This document shows positions 23,602 to 34,744 of a stretch of DNA of 64,000 nt, one piece after another. The notes under the pieces were generated by a model, which saw nothing but the letters and a program-made list of their open reading frames with translations, was not told the DNA's origin and made no database searches. A program made the position numbers and the translations under genes. Position 1 is the stretch's first letter, and each line of letters begins with the position of its first letter. Source of the stretch: Cryptomeria japonica (taxonomy: Eukaryota; Streptophyta; Pinopsida; Cupressales; Cupressaceae); NCBI RefSeq assembly GCF_030272615.1, contig NC_081407.1, positions 150,661,744 to 150,725,743 on the forward strand, given 5' to 3'.

Positions 23602-24300
23602 TGTTGATACATGATAACCTCGGTAAGATAAATGATTGAATGAGAGATAAATGAAGTCTCTCATTCAATCATCTATCTCATCGATAGACTATGATAATAC
23701 TTCAGTTATCATTCCTTTGTCTGATGATTATTATAATTACTCTTCGATATGTTATTTTCGTTTTATCTTATATCAATAATCGTATGCATGATATATGATC
23801 TAGCTGTGATCATATCCCTCGATTCATATATATAACCTTGCATATAAATCCCAGTTAACAATCGGGTTCTTAACTAATGCCTAAATACCGATTAACATTG
23901 GTTACAAATCGTAATGCACAGCACACCGATTGGTATCGGGTTTATTGTTAATCGCATACACACCAATTGGTATCGGGTTTATTGTTAATTGCATACACAC
24001 CGATTGGTACCGGTTAATTCGATTATGGTTTGAAGAGGCACGATCGGGTAATATCTTGATCGGTCATGTCTAATAGACATGACCGGTCAAGGTATTGCTT
24101 GATCTCCTCTATTTGCATATATATATATATATCGATCGGTGAAATGTGGGAAGAACATCGAAATTAATAAATGCTCTTTCTCCATCTGCAACATACCATA
24201 TAATAATCAGATTTATTATATTGTGAATTGACAATTACATGAAAGATACAATAACATTATATATCTTGTTCATTGAATAGAAAATTGAAATACATTTACA
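23602..24300 (+). repeat. 3' LTR of copia element 1
   Basis: 699 bases. It is highly similar to the 5' LTR but has three rather than four 37-base tandem units (23922-24013) and a longer AT run near 24118. It ends at 24300 against the target duplication. Confidence 0.9.
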
Positions 24301-24305
24301 CTAAT

Positions 24306-25559
24306 TAACATTTAAATAAATGAGAAGTAGAGACCATGCAAATGTTGAATCAACACATGAAATTCACCATTCTTCAATGAAAATAATATGCTACTTACAA
24401 CAAAGTCTTGGCAACAATCTCCTTTTCTCCTACTCTACTCTAGCTATTTGCTATCAACTATTGTTTATTAACCCGCTATTCACTATTAACCTTTACAAAT
24501 GAGAGAGTGGACGCATATATAGTGCTCTCAATACAATTGAATGGCCCAGATCAAATCCACATCAATGGCTAGGATTGAAAGACATGAACCATAATTAAGG
24601 TTTGTTACACCCATTGCATAACTTTTAATGCTTGACCAATGATAAAATTACATTTTTAGGACGCATTTCCATCCTTGAATGATTGACCAATGAATGATGA
24701 GGTTAGGTACATTGAACTTTGTGCCCACATGTGGTAGTTATCCTCCTTGTTGGATGAGTCAAGTGCATTGAATCTAGATGCCTTTACTTGGAATGCTGCA
24801 ATTGGGTTGAAGATGATTGGCCACCACCTCAACTTGTGTTTGTGATTCAGGTAATATCTCTTGATACTCAACATTTCCAAGTGCCTATAGTGATGATGGA
24901 GGGAATGAGATGATGGTGGGGGATATTCCCAAATTGTGTCATGCCCTTTGACCTGATCACCTTCAGTTGAAGCCTCCGTCTTGGATTACTCTCTTGCTAT
25001 ACTAGCAATGATTCTTGGATTTCCGGAGGAAATTCAAGATTGCCTTAACATCTCCCTCATCATCAATATGCTGTCTTTGAATATCTTAGTTCTTGATCTT
25101 GCATGCCCTTTGCTGTCTTTTTCATCTTTCATTCAACGGCATCCTTGAAGGTGCTGATCATTGCATATGCACAACTTGAGGTCATGATGCGTCTCTCTTG
25201 CAAGGTTACAAATGTCCTTCATCTTTGGAATTCTTCTCATTGTTGGATCATTGCATCCTCCCTCTTGCCTTGAAGATGCTGATATCCTTCTCCTTCTTGT
25301 GTAATCTTGTGAAATCTTTTCCTTTGAGCAGCTTCCATGTGTTGATCTCCACCATGGTGAAGTTGTTTCTCCTGCATCCCATATACTTACTTCTTGTCCT
25401 AGACCTTGATGTTGCTGGCAGCCAGTTCCTTCTTTTGATCGCCTGCAACAACAAACAAGCTAGCATCAAACACCTATGATATATATACATATAGATTTCA
25501 TACATTTTCTGAGTTTTCTAACCTGATATGTCTTCCTAATGATGTTCTGATTTCTGACC
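24306..25559. other. Remnant sequence right of copia element 1, no intact gene
   Basis: 24306-24650 matches the LTR-like block at 12000-12335. 24656-25500 holds minus-strand open segments such as ASRFNALDSSNKEDNYHMW. These have no recognisable domain. Confidence 0.4.
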
Positions 25560-26330
25560 TCATGTCCGATTTTTATGTTTCAGGTCTGATTTTTGGATTC
25601 CACCAAGTGGACAAATTTCTGTTGTTCATTACCTACCTAGGCCGTGGATTTGGGAGGTCACTGGAAATGTCACTCAAGGTGGTTGGGCTTTTGAGCCTCA
25701 AGTGGAAGTAAAGGAGAGTCGGAGGGGGATTTTAGGGGTACTGACATTGCAATATGACTGGGCTTTTGAGCCCTTATTGGAAATGTCATAGAGCTGACCG
25801 TGGATATGAGCCCCAAGTGGAAGTAGTAACTTCCTCTCTCGCCATTAGGTTTTCTTTCATTTCTTCATCATCTTCAATCATTTGTTTGATCGGACATTAA
25901 AATCGTTCTTACCTTTCTTCATGAAAGCAACCTCATCTTACTTAATGTGGCAAGATGGCAATATATTCTTCCTAGCATCTTAGGCCGGACTTTTTGGTGT
26001 CAAGTGGAAATAGCTTGAGGCTGGTCGTGGATTTTGAAAGTAAGTGGAAATCATGCCAATCAGGTCATGGATTTGATCACCAAATGGAAGTTCTCACTAG
26101 CTGGTCAGGCTTTTAGGGGGTCACTGGAAATCTTCAAGATAGGTCGGGGTTTTGGACCTCGAGTGGAAGTGCAGCAAGGGCAGGCTTTATGGCCTCAACT
26201 GGAAGTGAAATGATTAAGTCCGTGGATCAGAGCAGCAAGTGGAAGTGCAGCCAGGTGTAAAGGAAGTCTCCAAGGAGGGTCGTGGATTTGGAGGGTAAGT
26301 GGAAGGGGATGGTTGAGTTCTCCAAATTAT
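25560..26330. repeat. Irregular ~50-base repeats (gtggattt ... agtggaaat) in an LTR
   Basis: About a dozen degenerate copies of a unit pairing tcgtggattttgg-like and tcaagtggaagt-like halves, with c/t changes (gggcttttgagcc variants). They belong to the ATATC LTR. A weaker version lies at 32640-33010 in the related LTR. Confidence 0.6.
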
Positions 26331-26883
26331 TGATCTCATCACTGACTTCACCTCCTATCAAACTTGCTGCCTTCAAGCACTTAGCTGATCAATGGTGCTG
26401 CACTTTCCATTTGCCAACTAAAGGGGAAATCAGTCATGGCTGGATTTTTCACCACGAAGTGGAAATGAATGACCTATTCAATTTCGCTGATTCCAACACT
26501 TATGCCATGCGTTTCAAGATTTCCCCATCATTATTCAGTAAGGAAACCTCACCATCATCAAGGCACCTTCATCATTGCTCGGGCCCTGATCGCTTGTCAT
26601 CAGACACTTTACCTCAATTGCTTGTTCATTACCTCTTGATTGCTCCTCGCCTCCTTGCACTGACCTGAGGAAGTCCACTTGTTCACTTGATTGCCTATCA
26701 CCCCTAAGACCCATACCTTGACCTAACCTAGAAGTTGCACTGCATCCCCTCTCAAGCAAGAGGTTAATAGCTAAAGAAACTTCTGCCAAGCTAAGCGACT
26801 AAATTAAGACAACCAACCTACGAGCAAAAAGTGGGGGTCCGCATTTGCAATGGGGCAATGTGTGAAAACGTCACAACAATATC

Positions 26884-27847
26884 CGTTGTTGGTAGATGAA
26901 CAAGATAAATTAATATTTTCACATGAATCTTTATACACTAAAACCAAAATAGTAATGACACTTAACTAGAAAAGAAGTCTTTCTTTATAGATTGTTCGTA
27001 AAGATATTCTCTAGTTCCTTGATGAATACCATTCACATTCAATTCATGCATCTGTATGTCTTTCGATGCCTTGTATCTTATGATAGTATAGTGATAGAGT
27101 TAGTTTTCTTTTATAATGGATAGCTGATGAAGGGAATCTTTGATCGCAATGACTGAGAACTTTGAATTCGGAGAAGATACATGGTTATTTAAGGTTGGAT
27201 TTGAAAAATTGTGGCCTGGATGAGGTGGGCTTGTCTTGGATGAGGCTCTTTGTTATAAGCAGTCTAATTGACTTAAATACTTTATTGGAATCTACATACG
27301 AGGTGTGCATTTGAGCTGTATGTATTTGTTATGTCAATACCTTTATGTCACCTGTAACAGCTTCTTGCTCATGGATGTGGATTATAACAAAATTTATTTA
27401 CTCTTGAAGAGGAATAGCTTTAGGTCAAAGAAGGTGAACAGCTAGTATAAAATCAATGCCCTTTAAACTGCCTTTTATGTACCTTGGATGCGATGAATGT
27501 GTTTCTCTAAAAGGGGACAAAGCGATTGAACATGTGTCTTCTTGGGTTGCCTCTATGGAAATGTTAGTGTAACTAATTATTCAATATTTTCAACATTTGT
27601 GCATGCATTACCAGAAACTTGTTCCATGTCACACCAATGTTTCAAAAAATGGCATACTTGCAGCTGCTCCTGCACCTATTTACTGTGATGATTATCGTAT
27701 CTTTTTAAGATGTAATAAAAAATCAAATCATATATCTAAAAGGATATTTGTATTTTGTGATGTTATGTCAACTTATTAGCATACACTATGGGACATATAA
27801 GGATTTGGCTGTAACATGTAACCTCACGTACTACTCGAACTTGACAG
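26884..27847. other. No gene seen; possibly flank of the host exons
   Basis: A/T-rich. A short open stretch at 27625-27777 starts after a cattaccag acceptor-like site and reads KLVPCHTNVSKNGILAAAPAP. It could be an exon of the gene at 27848, but no donor joins it in frame. Confidence 0.3.
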
Positions 27848-27955
27848 TGTGATGATAATGGCAGTTCCAAACATTCCAAATCTCCCAAAGAGATTGCTAC
27901 CAGAAATAATAGTTCAAATAAGAGACGACGAGGTTCACAGAGGTCAACATCTCTT
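27848..27955 (+). CDS. Candidate internal exon of an unidentified host gene
   Basis: Bounded by ttgacag before and gtgagt after, matching plant acceptor and donor sites. Exactly 36 codons, open in phase 0: CDDNGSSKHSKSPKE ... SNKRRRGSQRSTSL. Serine and lysine/arginine rich, with a possible nuclear signal NKRRRG. It is not a transposon domain I recognise. The next block, 28037-28230, continues in phase. Confidence 0.4.
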
Positions 27956-28036
27956 GTGAGTAATATACTGCTGATCCAGTTTTTCCATCTCTATGTTATG
28001 CATTATTGTGATCAGAATATAACTTTTGTATGCTAG

Positions 28037-28230
28037 GAGTCTTTATCACAATCTGCTTCGTGGGAGAGGAGAAATTTAAGGCCCAGAGGAAAACAATCTG
28101 ATGAATCCTCACAGCTGTTTGGTCAAATTGTCAAATATAATGAGAGTATGCAACCTGTGAGGCCAAATTTCTTCCCCTCATCTTTCTCTATTCCCAAAGT
28201 TAAGGTTATGTCACGTTTGAGTCCTTTCAG
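28037..28230 (+). CDS. Candidate second exon of the same unidentified host gene
   Basis: Preceded by gtatgctag and followed by gtgaag. 194 bases, open in the phase set by the previous exon (ESLSQSASWERRNL ... VMSRLSPF), ending in phase 2. The 81-base intron is short but has a T-rich 3' part. The peptide has no domain I can name. Two consecutive in-phase exon-like blocks with GT/AG borders are unusual in this window and support a real or recently lost host gene. Further exons are not clear. A stretch at about 29510-29620 (PRLGDLVKNDDLVACK) after a gatacag is a weak third candidate. Confidence 0.4.
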
Positions 28231-30532
28231 GTGAAGGCAGCAAAAATTACTACTGTAACTTTGAAACTCAAATCTTATGCATTAGTTTGATTTTTGAGTA
28301 TTTAGAATTTGTCTGGCAAGTTCAAGTTTTTGGAGTTCTGCTTGTTTCCAGTGTAAAAGAATTGGTCAAGCAGATCTAATAAGGCCACAATGATTGAGCT
28401 TACACATTTTTACCTCTAATCTGCTAAACACAAATTTCAAATTCTTGCAGAAATAGGTGGTCAAGAGCATTGACAGAAAAAATTAAATGAGAAGTCCATT
28501 CGCATTATGTGGCATTTTTCTATCAGCAGGCAACCCTGCATTAACATGCATGTATTGTGATGGCTGGCCAAGGTTTTACCGATAAATAGTTTTAACTTTT
28601 AAGTACATAGGAATCCACTTGAACTGCTTAGGAATACCTGACTCAAATGTTGATATGATGAAGAATGTAGCTGTCCTAATATATTCTGCTGTTTCTATTT
28701 TTGATTTTATATGTTCAAGAAATCAGAACATTGTGTGACCCAATGTGGTATACATACCATCTATTCTTAGGTTCAACTGTATATTTATCTGCTTGGTATC
28801 TAATGGTATTGTTCACAAAGCATTGCTGTCAAGATGGAATGTCAAATCTGAATTTCTGAGAAGATATTTTTTTCATTTTGCTATCATTGGTATTAAAAAA
28901 ATTTATGCGTTTCACGTTAGTTTTGTTTTTCAAATTTCGTGGTCAATGGTGCTCAGTAGTGTTACTCCTTTGCCCAATACCTGACGGGTGCATTCCTGCC
29001 TCCTCTGAAGTTTTTTGTATCTGGGAAAAAATAAGATTTTGTTGCTAGTTTTCCTTTTGGGGAAGAATATTTTGGATAAAATTTCAATGGCAGTAAATGA
29101 AATAATAAAAAACAAGTTTTATTCAATTTTAAGGTATATATAGTTGAATCTGTTTATATCAACATATGATTATCCATCAGGAATTGCCACTACAAAACAT
29201 TGGTCCCTGATCTTGGAGTAGAACATCAAAAGTACTGGCTAATAAATTTAATATAATTGAACTTCTAGAACCATCTGATAGATCCTTTATTTTCTTGCTT
29301 TTGACTTGTGGAATGTGTTTATGATTTGATGAAGAGCTTCTTAAGACTCCATGGCTGCTAAGATTTTATATACTTCTTCTGACCCTCTAAATTTTCTCTG
29401 TATAGGAGTCTTAAGTAGCTTCCTAGGTGGGTTTCCTTCTTTTATATCTTAAATTTTATGGCAGAAATATGAAGGTTTCTGCTTTTTGCTGAGTCTTGTT
29501 GATACAGCCTAGACTGGGGGATTTAGTGAAAAATGACGACCTAGTAGCCTGCAAATCTCAAAGCATGCAATATGGAAGCAACAACGTCCACAACTATAAT
29601 TTTATTATTCTCTTGTAGCATAGTATAGACTTATTCCAAAATTAAATAGTGCTATAGAAGTGATAAACACTTGGTCATAGTTCTATTTTGTCTTTTGTTT
29701 TTCAATAAAATGAAATATAAACTCATTAATTACAAAATATTGGTCACTTAGTCTTTACAACTCTACAAGCTAGAGCTACAAACTACTCTTTATCTTTGAA
29801 GAGAACTTAACTTTGAATGATGAAACAACCAGCTCAACCCTCAATTTATATCATTTGTGGTGCGTCTTGGAAATCTCATGACCTTCCTTGATGAACACCG
29901 CATGGCTATCAAGAAAAGCAACACATAGCCAATAGATGATTCTTCAACTTTTCCATGAGAGTGCCTAAAGAGGTGTCTTTTCAATTTTCAAAAGTGGGCA
30001 CTAAAGGGGTGCCTTTTCAATTTTCAAAAGTGGGCGTTAAAGATGTGTCTTTTTCTATTTTCTTTAAACCACTTAATACATGTGAATGCATGACCCTTCC
30101 CTTCCCTAGGTAGACACCTAAATGGGAAATTTCATTATTTTGTTTATAATTAATGCTAAAATGTGTCTACTCATAAAAATTACATTTGCCTTTAGACATG
30201 GGCCACAATATTAAATATCTTCATTCGTCTATGTCCCCTTGGGCATTTTCCTAGATACATGAAAACCTATAGATGCTTGCATTTATTTTTATTCACCTAG
30301 CCTTAACAGAAAATTAAAATACCATTATTTTTGGATGATGCAAGATTGCCCTACACCCCAATACCCCAAGATGCTCATACATCACAAATATCAACACTAA
30401 TACCTTATCATTATCATTGTAACCTTAAGACACAAGAAAAATAAGCAAAGAGAACACTCAAAACACACATGGGTCTTGTAGCAAATTGCATAGTCCCTAT
30501 CATAGGGCACAATCATCGCTTGCAATATTTTT
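28231..30532. other. Intron-like or intergenic sequence, with LTR-like DNA from about 29690
   Basis: T-rich, with no long open frame. 29690-30530 looks like a minus-oriented LTR remnant with a weak TATA (gatataaa) near 29845. A 36-base tandem repeat (cttttcaattttcaaaagtg core) occurs about 2.3 times at 29973-30055. Confidence 0.35.
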
Positions 30533-30612
30533 GTTGTGACACGAATACCAAAATTCGTATTGTAGCAACAAAATGATGGCTTGTAGTTGTTGTGCCTTGC
30601 ACCTACGAGCCC
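30533..30612 (+). repeat. Two adjacent TGTTGTG LTR-like termini
   Basis: TGTTGTGACACGAAT near 30533 is followed by a small hairpin (ACGAAT / ATTCGT). TGTTGTGCCTTGCAC at 30588 is followed by GCCCCCTTGTG near 30641. The second closely resembles the starts of elements A and B and shares the preceding gtagt with B. No coding sequence of that family follows. Confidence 0.35.
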
Positions 30613-32543
30613 TTATTTTTTGTTGCCTTATTGGTTTTGCCCCCTTGTGTTCTTCTCTCTTCTTTGCATCTTTGTTTCTTTTCTTTCCCGTTCTCTTTGT
30701 TGATCAAAACTCCTCTCTCCTTCGTTGATAGGAAGTCAATGTTTTCTCCTTTGAAATGTTGAAGAAATGAAACTTGACCCTCGATTGCTTTGTTGTGATT
30801 TCCCTTTTCTGTTTCGGTGCTGGGTATCAATGTTCCTCCTTTCAAAAGTTTCCAAGGGAGGATCCATGATCCCCGTAACCTTCGTCTTTGCCTTGCCTAT
30901 GTTCATGATGTACACTAAACTGAATTGGTTCGACCTTTGATACCTTCCAAGTAAAGAGAAAGTTGCTTGACCTTCATTTCTCAACGTCATCTTGTCACTT
31001 GTAGGAGTGTGGTTGGGGGGATTAATGGCAATTTGAAATTTAGGGTAGGGATGCTTTAAAACACCTACTTGATGCTTTCATTTTATCATTACAATAATTA
31101 ATGTCTTTGAGCCTTGTGTATTAACTAGAACCCTAAGCATTCTTATGTTGAGAGTTGGTTGATTCATTGCACATTTAGAACCTCATTCGATTTTGAGGGT
31201 TTTCAGTTGATTGTACAAGAGAAAATGTTGTGTTTCGATCGATTGTTTGCTCGAACTTTGGTAAATTCGTTTTCCTTCCCTTTCCCCTTCTCATTTTTTG
31301 TTTTTGTTTGTTTAGTCCATTTTTCTTTTTCTATTAGTTTTGGGTTTGTATGGATGGCTTCAACGACGTTTTACTTTTGGTCTCATGGTTTGCCTTCATT
31401 TAGGGTTTGCTTTTTCTTGTTCTTTGATGTATGCCCATCAATGAAACAATTTCATTCCTCGAAGCATGGTCAATATGAACACTCCCTTTTTTTGTCGCTT
31501 TAGGTTGATCCCACTTTGAGAGTGTCAATTCACTTGTTGCTCCTCAACTAGCAATAAGAAACCCTAGACTTTGATCTTTGTAGATCACCTTAGGTGAAAA
31601 TCGATTAAGTCTCACAGATGCTGAAGATTGACAATACCCTTTGAGGCTTTCACATGACATATTAAGTCCAGTTGGAACAACTCATCTTGAATCTTGCAAA
31701 GTAGCCTCATGGGATGATAAATTAGAATTCAATGGGCTTTGGTCGTTTTTGCATGCTAAAAAATTCCAACTTTGAAGAAAAGGGATATAGGGATTCATCA
31801 ATTCCCAATCATTGCAAAGCTCCTCAACTGAATCAATGAAGTCAAAACACAAAACTGGCGGTCGGTCTTCGAGGTTTCCAGTTGATAATCAACATTATGG
31901 AATGAGAAGAAACAATCCCTAGTCCTCGATTCCCGAGGAAAAATGTCTTAAAAATCTTGCCAATCGATGATTAACGTTTTCATTTTTAGATTTCCTATTG
32001 GCAAAAGGCAAGAGGCAGAGCCAAGTATTGATCCTCAACTCAACCTAATATGCTTAGCCAAAACAGAAGCCATTGGGCTTTTGATTTTGAGCTTACTCTT
32101 AAAAGTTCAAAGAGTATATATATTACCTCCAATGACCAAACTTGAGATTTTTTCCAAAGCTTATTCTTACTATTTGGACATGAGTGGTCGGGAATGTAGA
32201 TTATAGTATACCTACCTCAAAGAGATATTTCAAAACTTTTAATGTTTCAAAACTCAATTAACCACAACAATAATATCTCAAATCTAATCACCCATAGCAA
32301 TAACACACATGTCAAATTTAGCTCATGTTTAGCAATAAAGAACATAATATGAGCACACGATTTACATGGAAATCTCTGTGGGAGGAAACCACAACAAAAT
32401 ATTGCTTACATAGATCTTCTTGTAGGCACCAACCTACTTCATTAACAAAGATTCTTTTGTAGACACCAACCCAAGGAGACACCAATCCTCTACGACTGAG
32501 CACTAACTCAGTAAGAGACCAATCTCTTCTAATGTGAGGGGCG
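30613..32543. other. No gene seen
   Basis: Probable LTR-derived sequence with short open frames. The end (32400-32543) holds a few copies of an agacaccaat-like motif before the LTR at 32544. Confidence 0.35.
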
Positions 32544-33528
32544 TGTTGATGTGTTTTTTATGACACCTTCAACCACAAAATAAAATACTAAGTATCTTAT
32601 CTCTTCTAATAAAATACATGAAGTCTGGGAAGTGATTGGGGATTTGAAGTGGTGAGAACATCTCACTCAAAGTGGTCGAGCCTTGGAGGGGCTAAAGACA
32701 CATTGTGGCTGGGCTTTTGGGGTGGTGAGGACAAAACGTAGAAGTCACATTCTTCACTGTTAGCACCAAGATCACTCACTCAACTTACCTTCAAAATGTT
32801 TGCATCTTCATTCAACAAGGCGACCTCAAAACTTTTCCAAGCACTTGGTCTCCATAAAGTGTTGATCTTAGTAATTGGAAACAAAACTTCATCTACCTTG
32901 GTGCCTATGGATTTGAGGGTGTCTGAATGAAAGGTTAAGGATGGTTGGGGATTTTGGTGTGTGCAAACAGAAGGCTAAGAATGGTCAAGGATTTTGGAGG
33001 GGTTAGGAAATTTTGTCAAGGAGGGGTTTCAAGTCATGGTTTCCTTGTTGCCGCTCAGTTTCAACACCAAGGTTTGCTCCTCTCAATTCACTTCAAAGCG
33101 ACCTTATCATCATTTATTAAGGCATTTAGATAGCATCGCTTTCACTCACCATTGCCTTTAAAACTCATCAAGCACTTTGACCTTCGTAAGGTGTGGATTC
33201 TAGCAAGAGACACAATTATCATCCACTCTCTAGGACATGGATATGAGGTAGTGACAGACAAACTTCTTGATTGAATTCACCATGTGTAAAGTAATCTCCT
33301 TATAAGGTTGACTTGGTGCCTTCCTTGCATGCTATAACTTGAGGAAGTCTACTCGCTTGCCTAATCATCGTCATACTAAAGGCTTGTACCTTGACTTGAC
33401 TTAGAAGTTGCATCACATCCCCTATCAAACTACTTCCAAGCTAGATGATTTGATAAAACAACTATGATAGAAAGCAAAAAGTGGGGGTCCCCATTTGCAA
33501 TGGGGCGATGTGTGAAAATGTCACAACA
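32544..33528. repeat. LTR of the hairpin-terminus family, 985 bases
   Basis: Starts TGTTGATGTG and ends CACAACA, matching both ends of the ATATC LTR (17701 and 26878). It carries the same hairpin near one end (33489-33505, CCCCATT / AATGGGG arms) and degenerate repeats of the gtggattt type at 32640-33010. The 11-base sequence agaccaatctc lies directly after the right end and also 17 bases before the left end. I find no standard 5-base duplication. Orientation is uncertain. Confidence 0.55.
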
Positions 33529-34117
33529 AGACCAATCTCCCAATCCATTTAAATAAAGGCACCCACCTTCTAGATAATAATATGATAAATGTTTGGAACT
33601 TCTTCTTGAAACAACTTCGAATTGTCTACTCAAATTTGCTCAACCCCAACAAAATTATTGTAAATCTCTTCTCTCTCAAAGATCTGCTATAAATTTGCTC
33701 AAAATATCTCTAATAGATATGCCAAATTTTTGCTGATATGATTGGCATGATCTTGCTGTGAAATATGCTACAAACTTGGAATAAATCTGATAAAAAATGC
33801 TGAATTTTTCTTTATATTTTATCTAAAAGTAGGAATGATATTCAATAAAATATTCTTTCTCTCAAAGCAATACTTCATTTATGCCATCCACAATGGCCCT
33901 TCATCCAAGAGATGCAACCCTCCAAGGAGGTTGGCCCAAAGCAACATGTAAATGTTATTTATTATTTACTTGTCCAAAGTGGGCACCCAAACCACGTGGA
34001 TCATGCCTCTTTAAGTGACCCAAGATAAGCATTAAAAAATGCATTAAAGTCCCCCATATATTGGGAGAGCTCCATGAGTGAGGTCATCCCCAAAAAATAA
34101 TATTGTTTTGCATTTAA
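33529..34117. other. No gene seen
   Basis: A/T-rich, ending in a run of ten A at about 34110-34119. This could be the tail of an old retroposed insertion into the integrase fragment that follows. Confidence 0.35.
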
Positions 34118-34729
34118 AAAAAAAATACTTCAAAAATTGGTTGACCCATGTACATTGACTCATCTAACATGGCTCTTGCCATTCCTTGAACTGTTCTATG
34201 TTTTCTCTCAACAAATATATTTTGTTGTGGACTTCTCATAGTTAAATTTTGTCTTATTATTGCATGTTCATGGAATTCTTCAAATTTGCTTGAAGTGAAC
34301 TCTCCTCCTTAGGCATTTGATTCTTAACCTAATTCCATTCTCTCATAAGGCTTTAAATGCATTAAACATCTCAAAGGCTTCAGATTTTTCTTTCAGAAAT
34401 GTAATCCAAGTCATTTTGGAATAATTATCAATCAATAGCATAAAATAGCTCCACCTAGGAAGCTTTTGTCCTTGTTGGACCACAAAAATCAATATGGATA
34501 AGTTACAAAGGCTTTGATGTACACTGTTCCTTTGATTTGAAATTTTTCCTTGTTTGCTTTCCATGTTGGCATTGTTTGCAAATGGTATTAGGAGGCTTTT
34601 CTATCTTTGGCGTGTCGCTTACAACTTGCTTATTGCTAATCTTCACAATGTTGCTAAAGATCAAGTGTGTCATCTTCCTGTGCCACAACCAATTCTCATC
34701 TTCTTGCCCCATATAACATTTCTTACTTT
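34118..34729 (-). pseudogene. Copia element 3 integrase fragment, left half of split target
   Basis: The minus strand encodes ENWLWHRKMTHL, then NTICKQCQHGKQTRK (zinc-binding part of copia integrase), LIDNYSKMTWITFLKEKSEAF, GGEFTSSKFEEFHEH and SPQQNIFVERKHRTVQ. There are frameshifts and the Gly of PQQNG is lost. It ends left at an A-run near 34118. On the right the coding continues across the LINE at 47124 once one target duplication is removed. Confidence 0.8.
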
Positions 34730-34744
34730 ATGTGTTTCTAAAAA

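Larger units (their letters stand above)
18254..24300 (+). mobile_element. Ty1/copia element 1, almost complete, 6.05 kb
   Basis: Two LTRs (18254-18985 and 23602-24300) both begin TGTTGATACATGATA and end ATTTACA. Perfect target duplication CTAAT lies at 18249-18253 and 24301-24305. A primer-binding site follows the 5' LTR and a polypurine tract precedes the 3' LTR. Gag-pol domain order is Gag, zinc knuckle, protease, integrase, RT, RNase H, as in Ty1/copia. The LTRs look very similar apart from one lost tandem unit and an AT-repeat change. With one frameshift and one stop, this appears to be the youngest large insertion in the window. Confidence 0.93.
17828..25500 (-). mobile_element. LTR-like remnant inserted in the ATATC LTR and itself split by copia
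   Basis: The left part, 17828-18253, begins TGTTGGAATCACAAGGGGG and matches 11569-11880 of element C. The right part resumes after the copia element at 24306 with a TATA-bearing block like 12180-12290. The minus strand at 24656-25500 reads into charged open segments that might be a decayed family ORF end, but similarity there is weak. The right boundary is unresolved. Confidence 0.4.
17701..26878. mobile_element. LTR with target duplication ATATC, split by nested elements
   Basis: Starts TGTTAATGTG at 17701 and ends CACAACA at 26878. Perfect 5-base direct repeats ATATC flank it at 17696-17700 and 26879-26883. The two ends match the LTR at 32544-33528. Its own sequence is about 17701-17827 plus about 25560-26878; the rest is later insertion. 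It is probably a solo LTR because no internal coding region of its own is seen. The right end carries the family hairpin (26839-26855). Confidence 0.65.

Noticed and set aside
31159-31503. Open frame rich in Phe and Ser, 114 codons
   Set aside because: Low-complexity T-rich sequence with no domain and no splice or start context.
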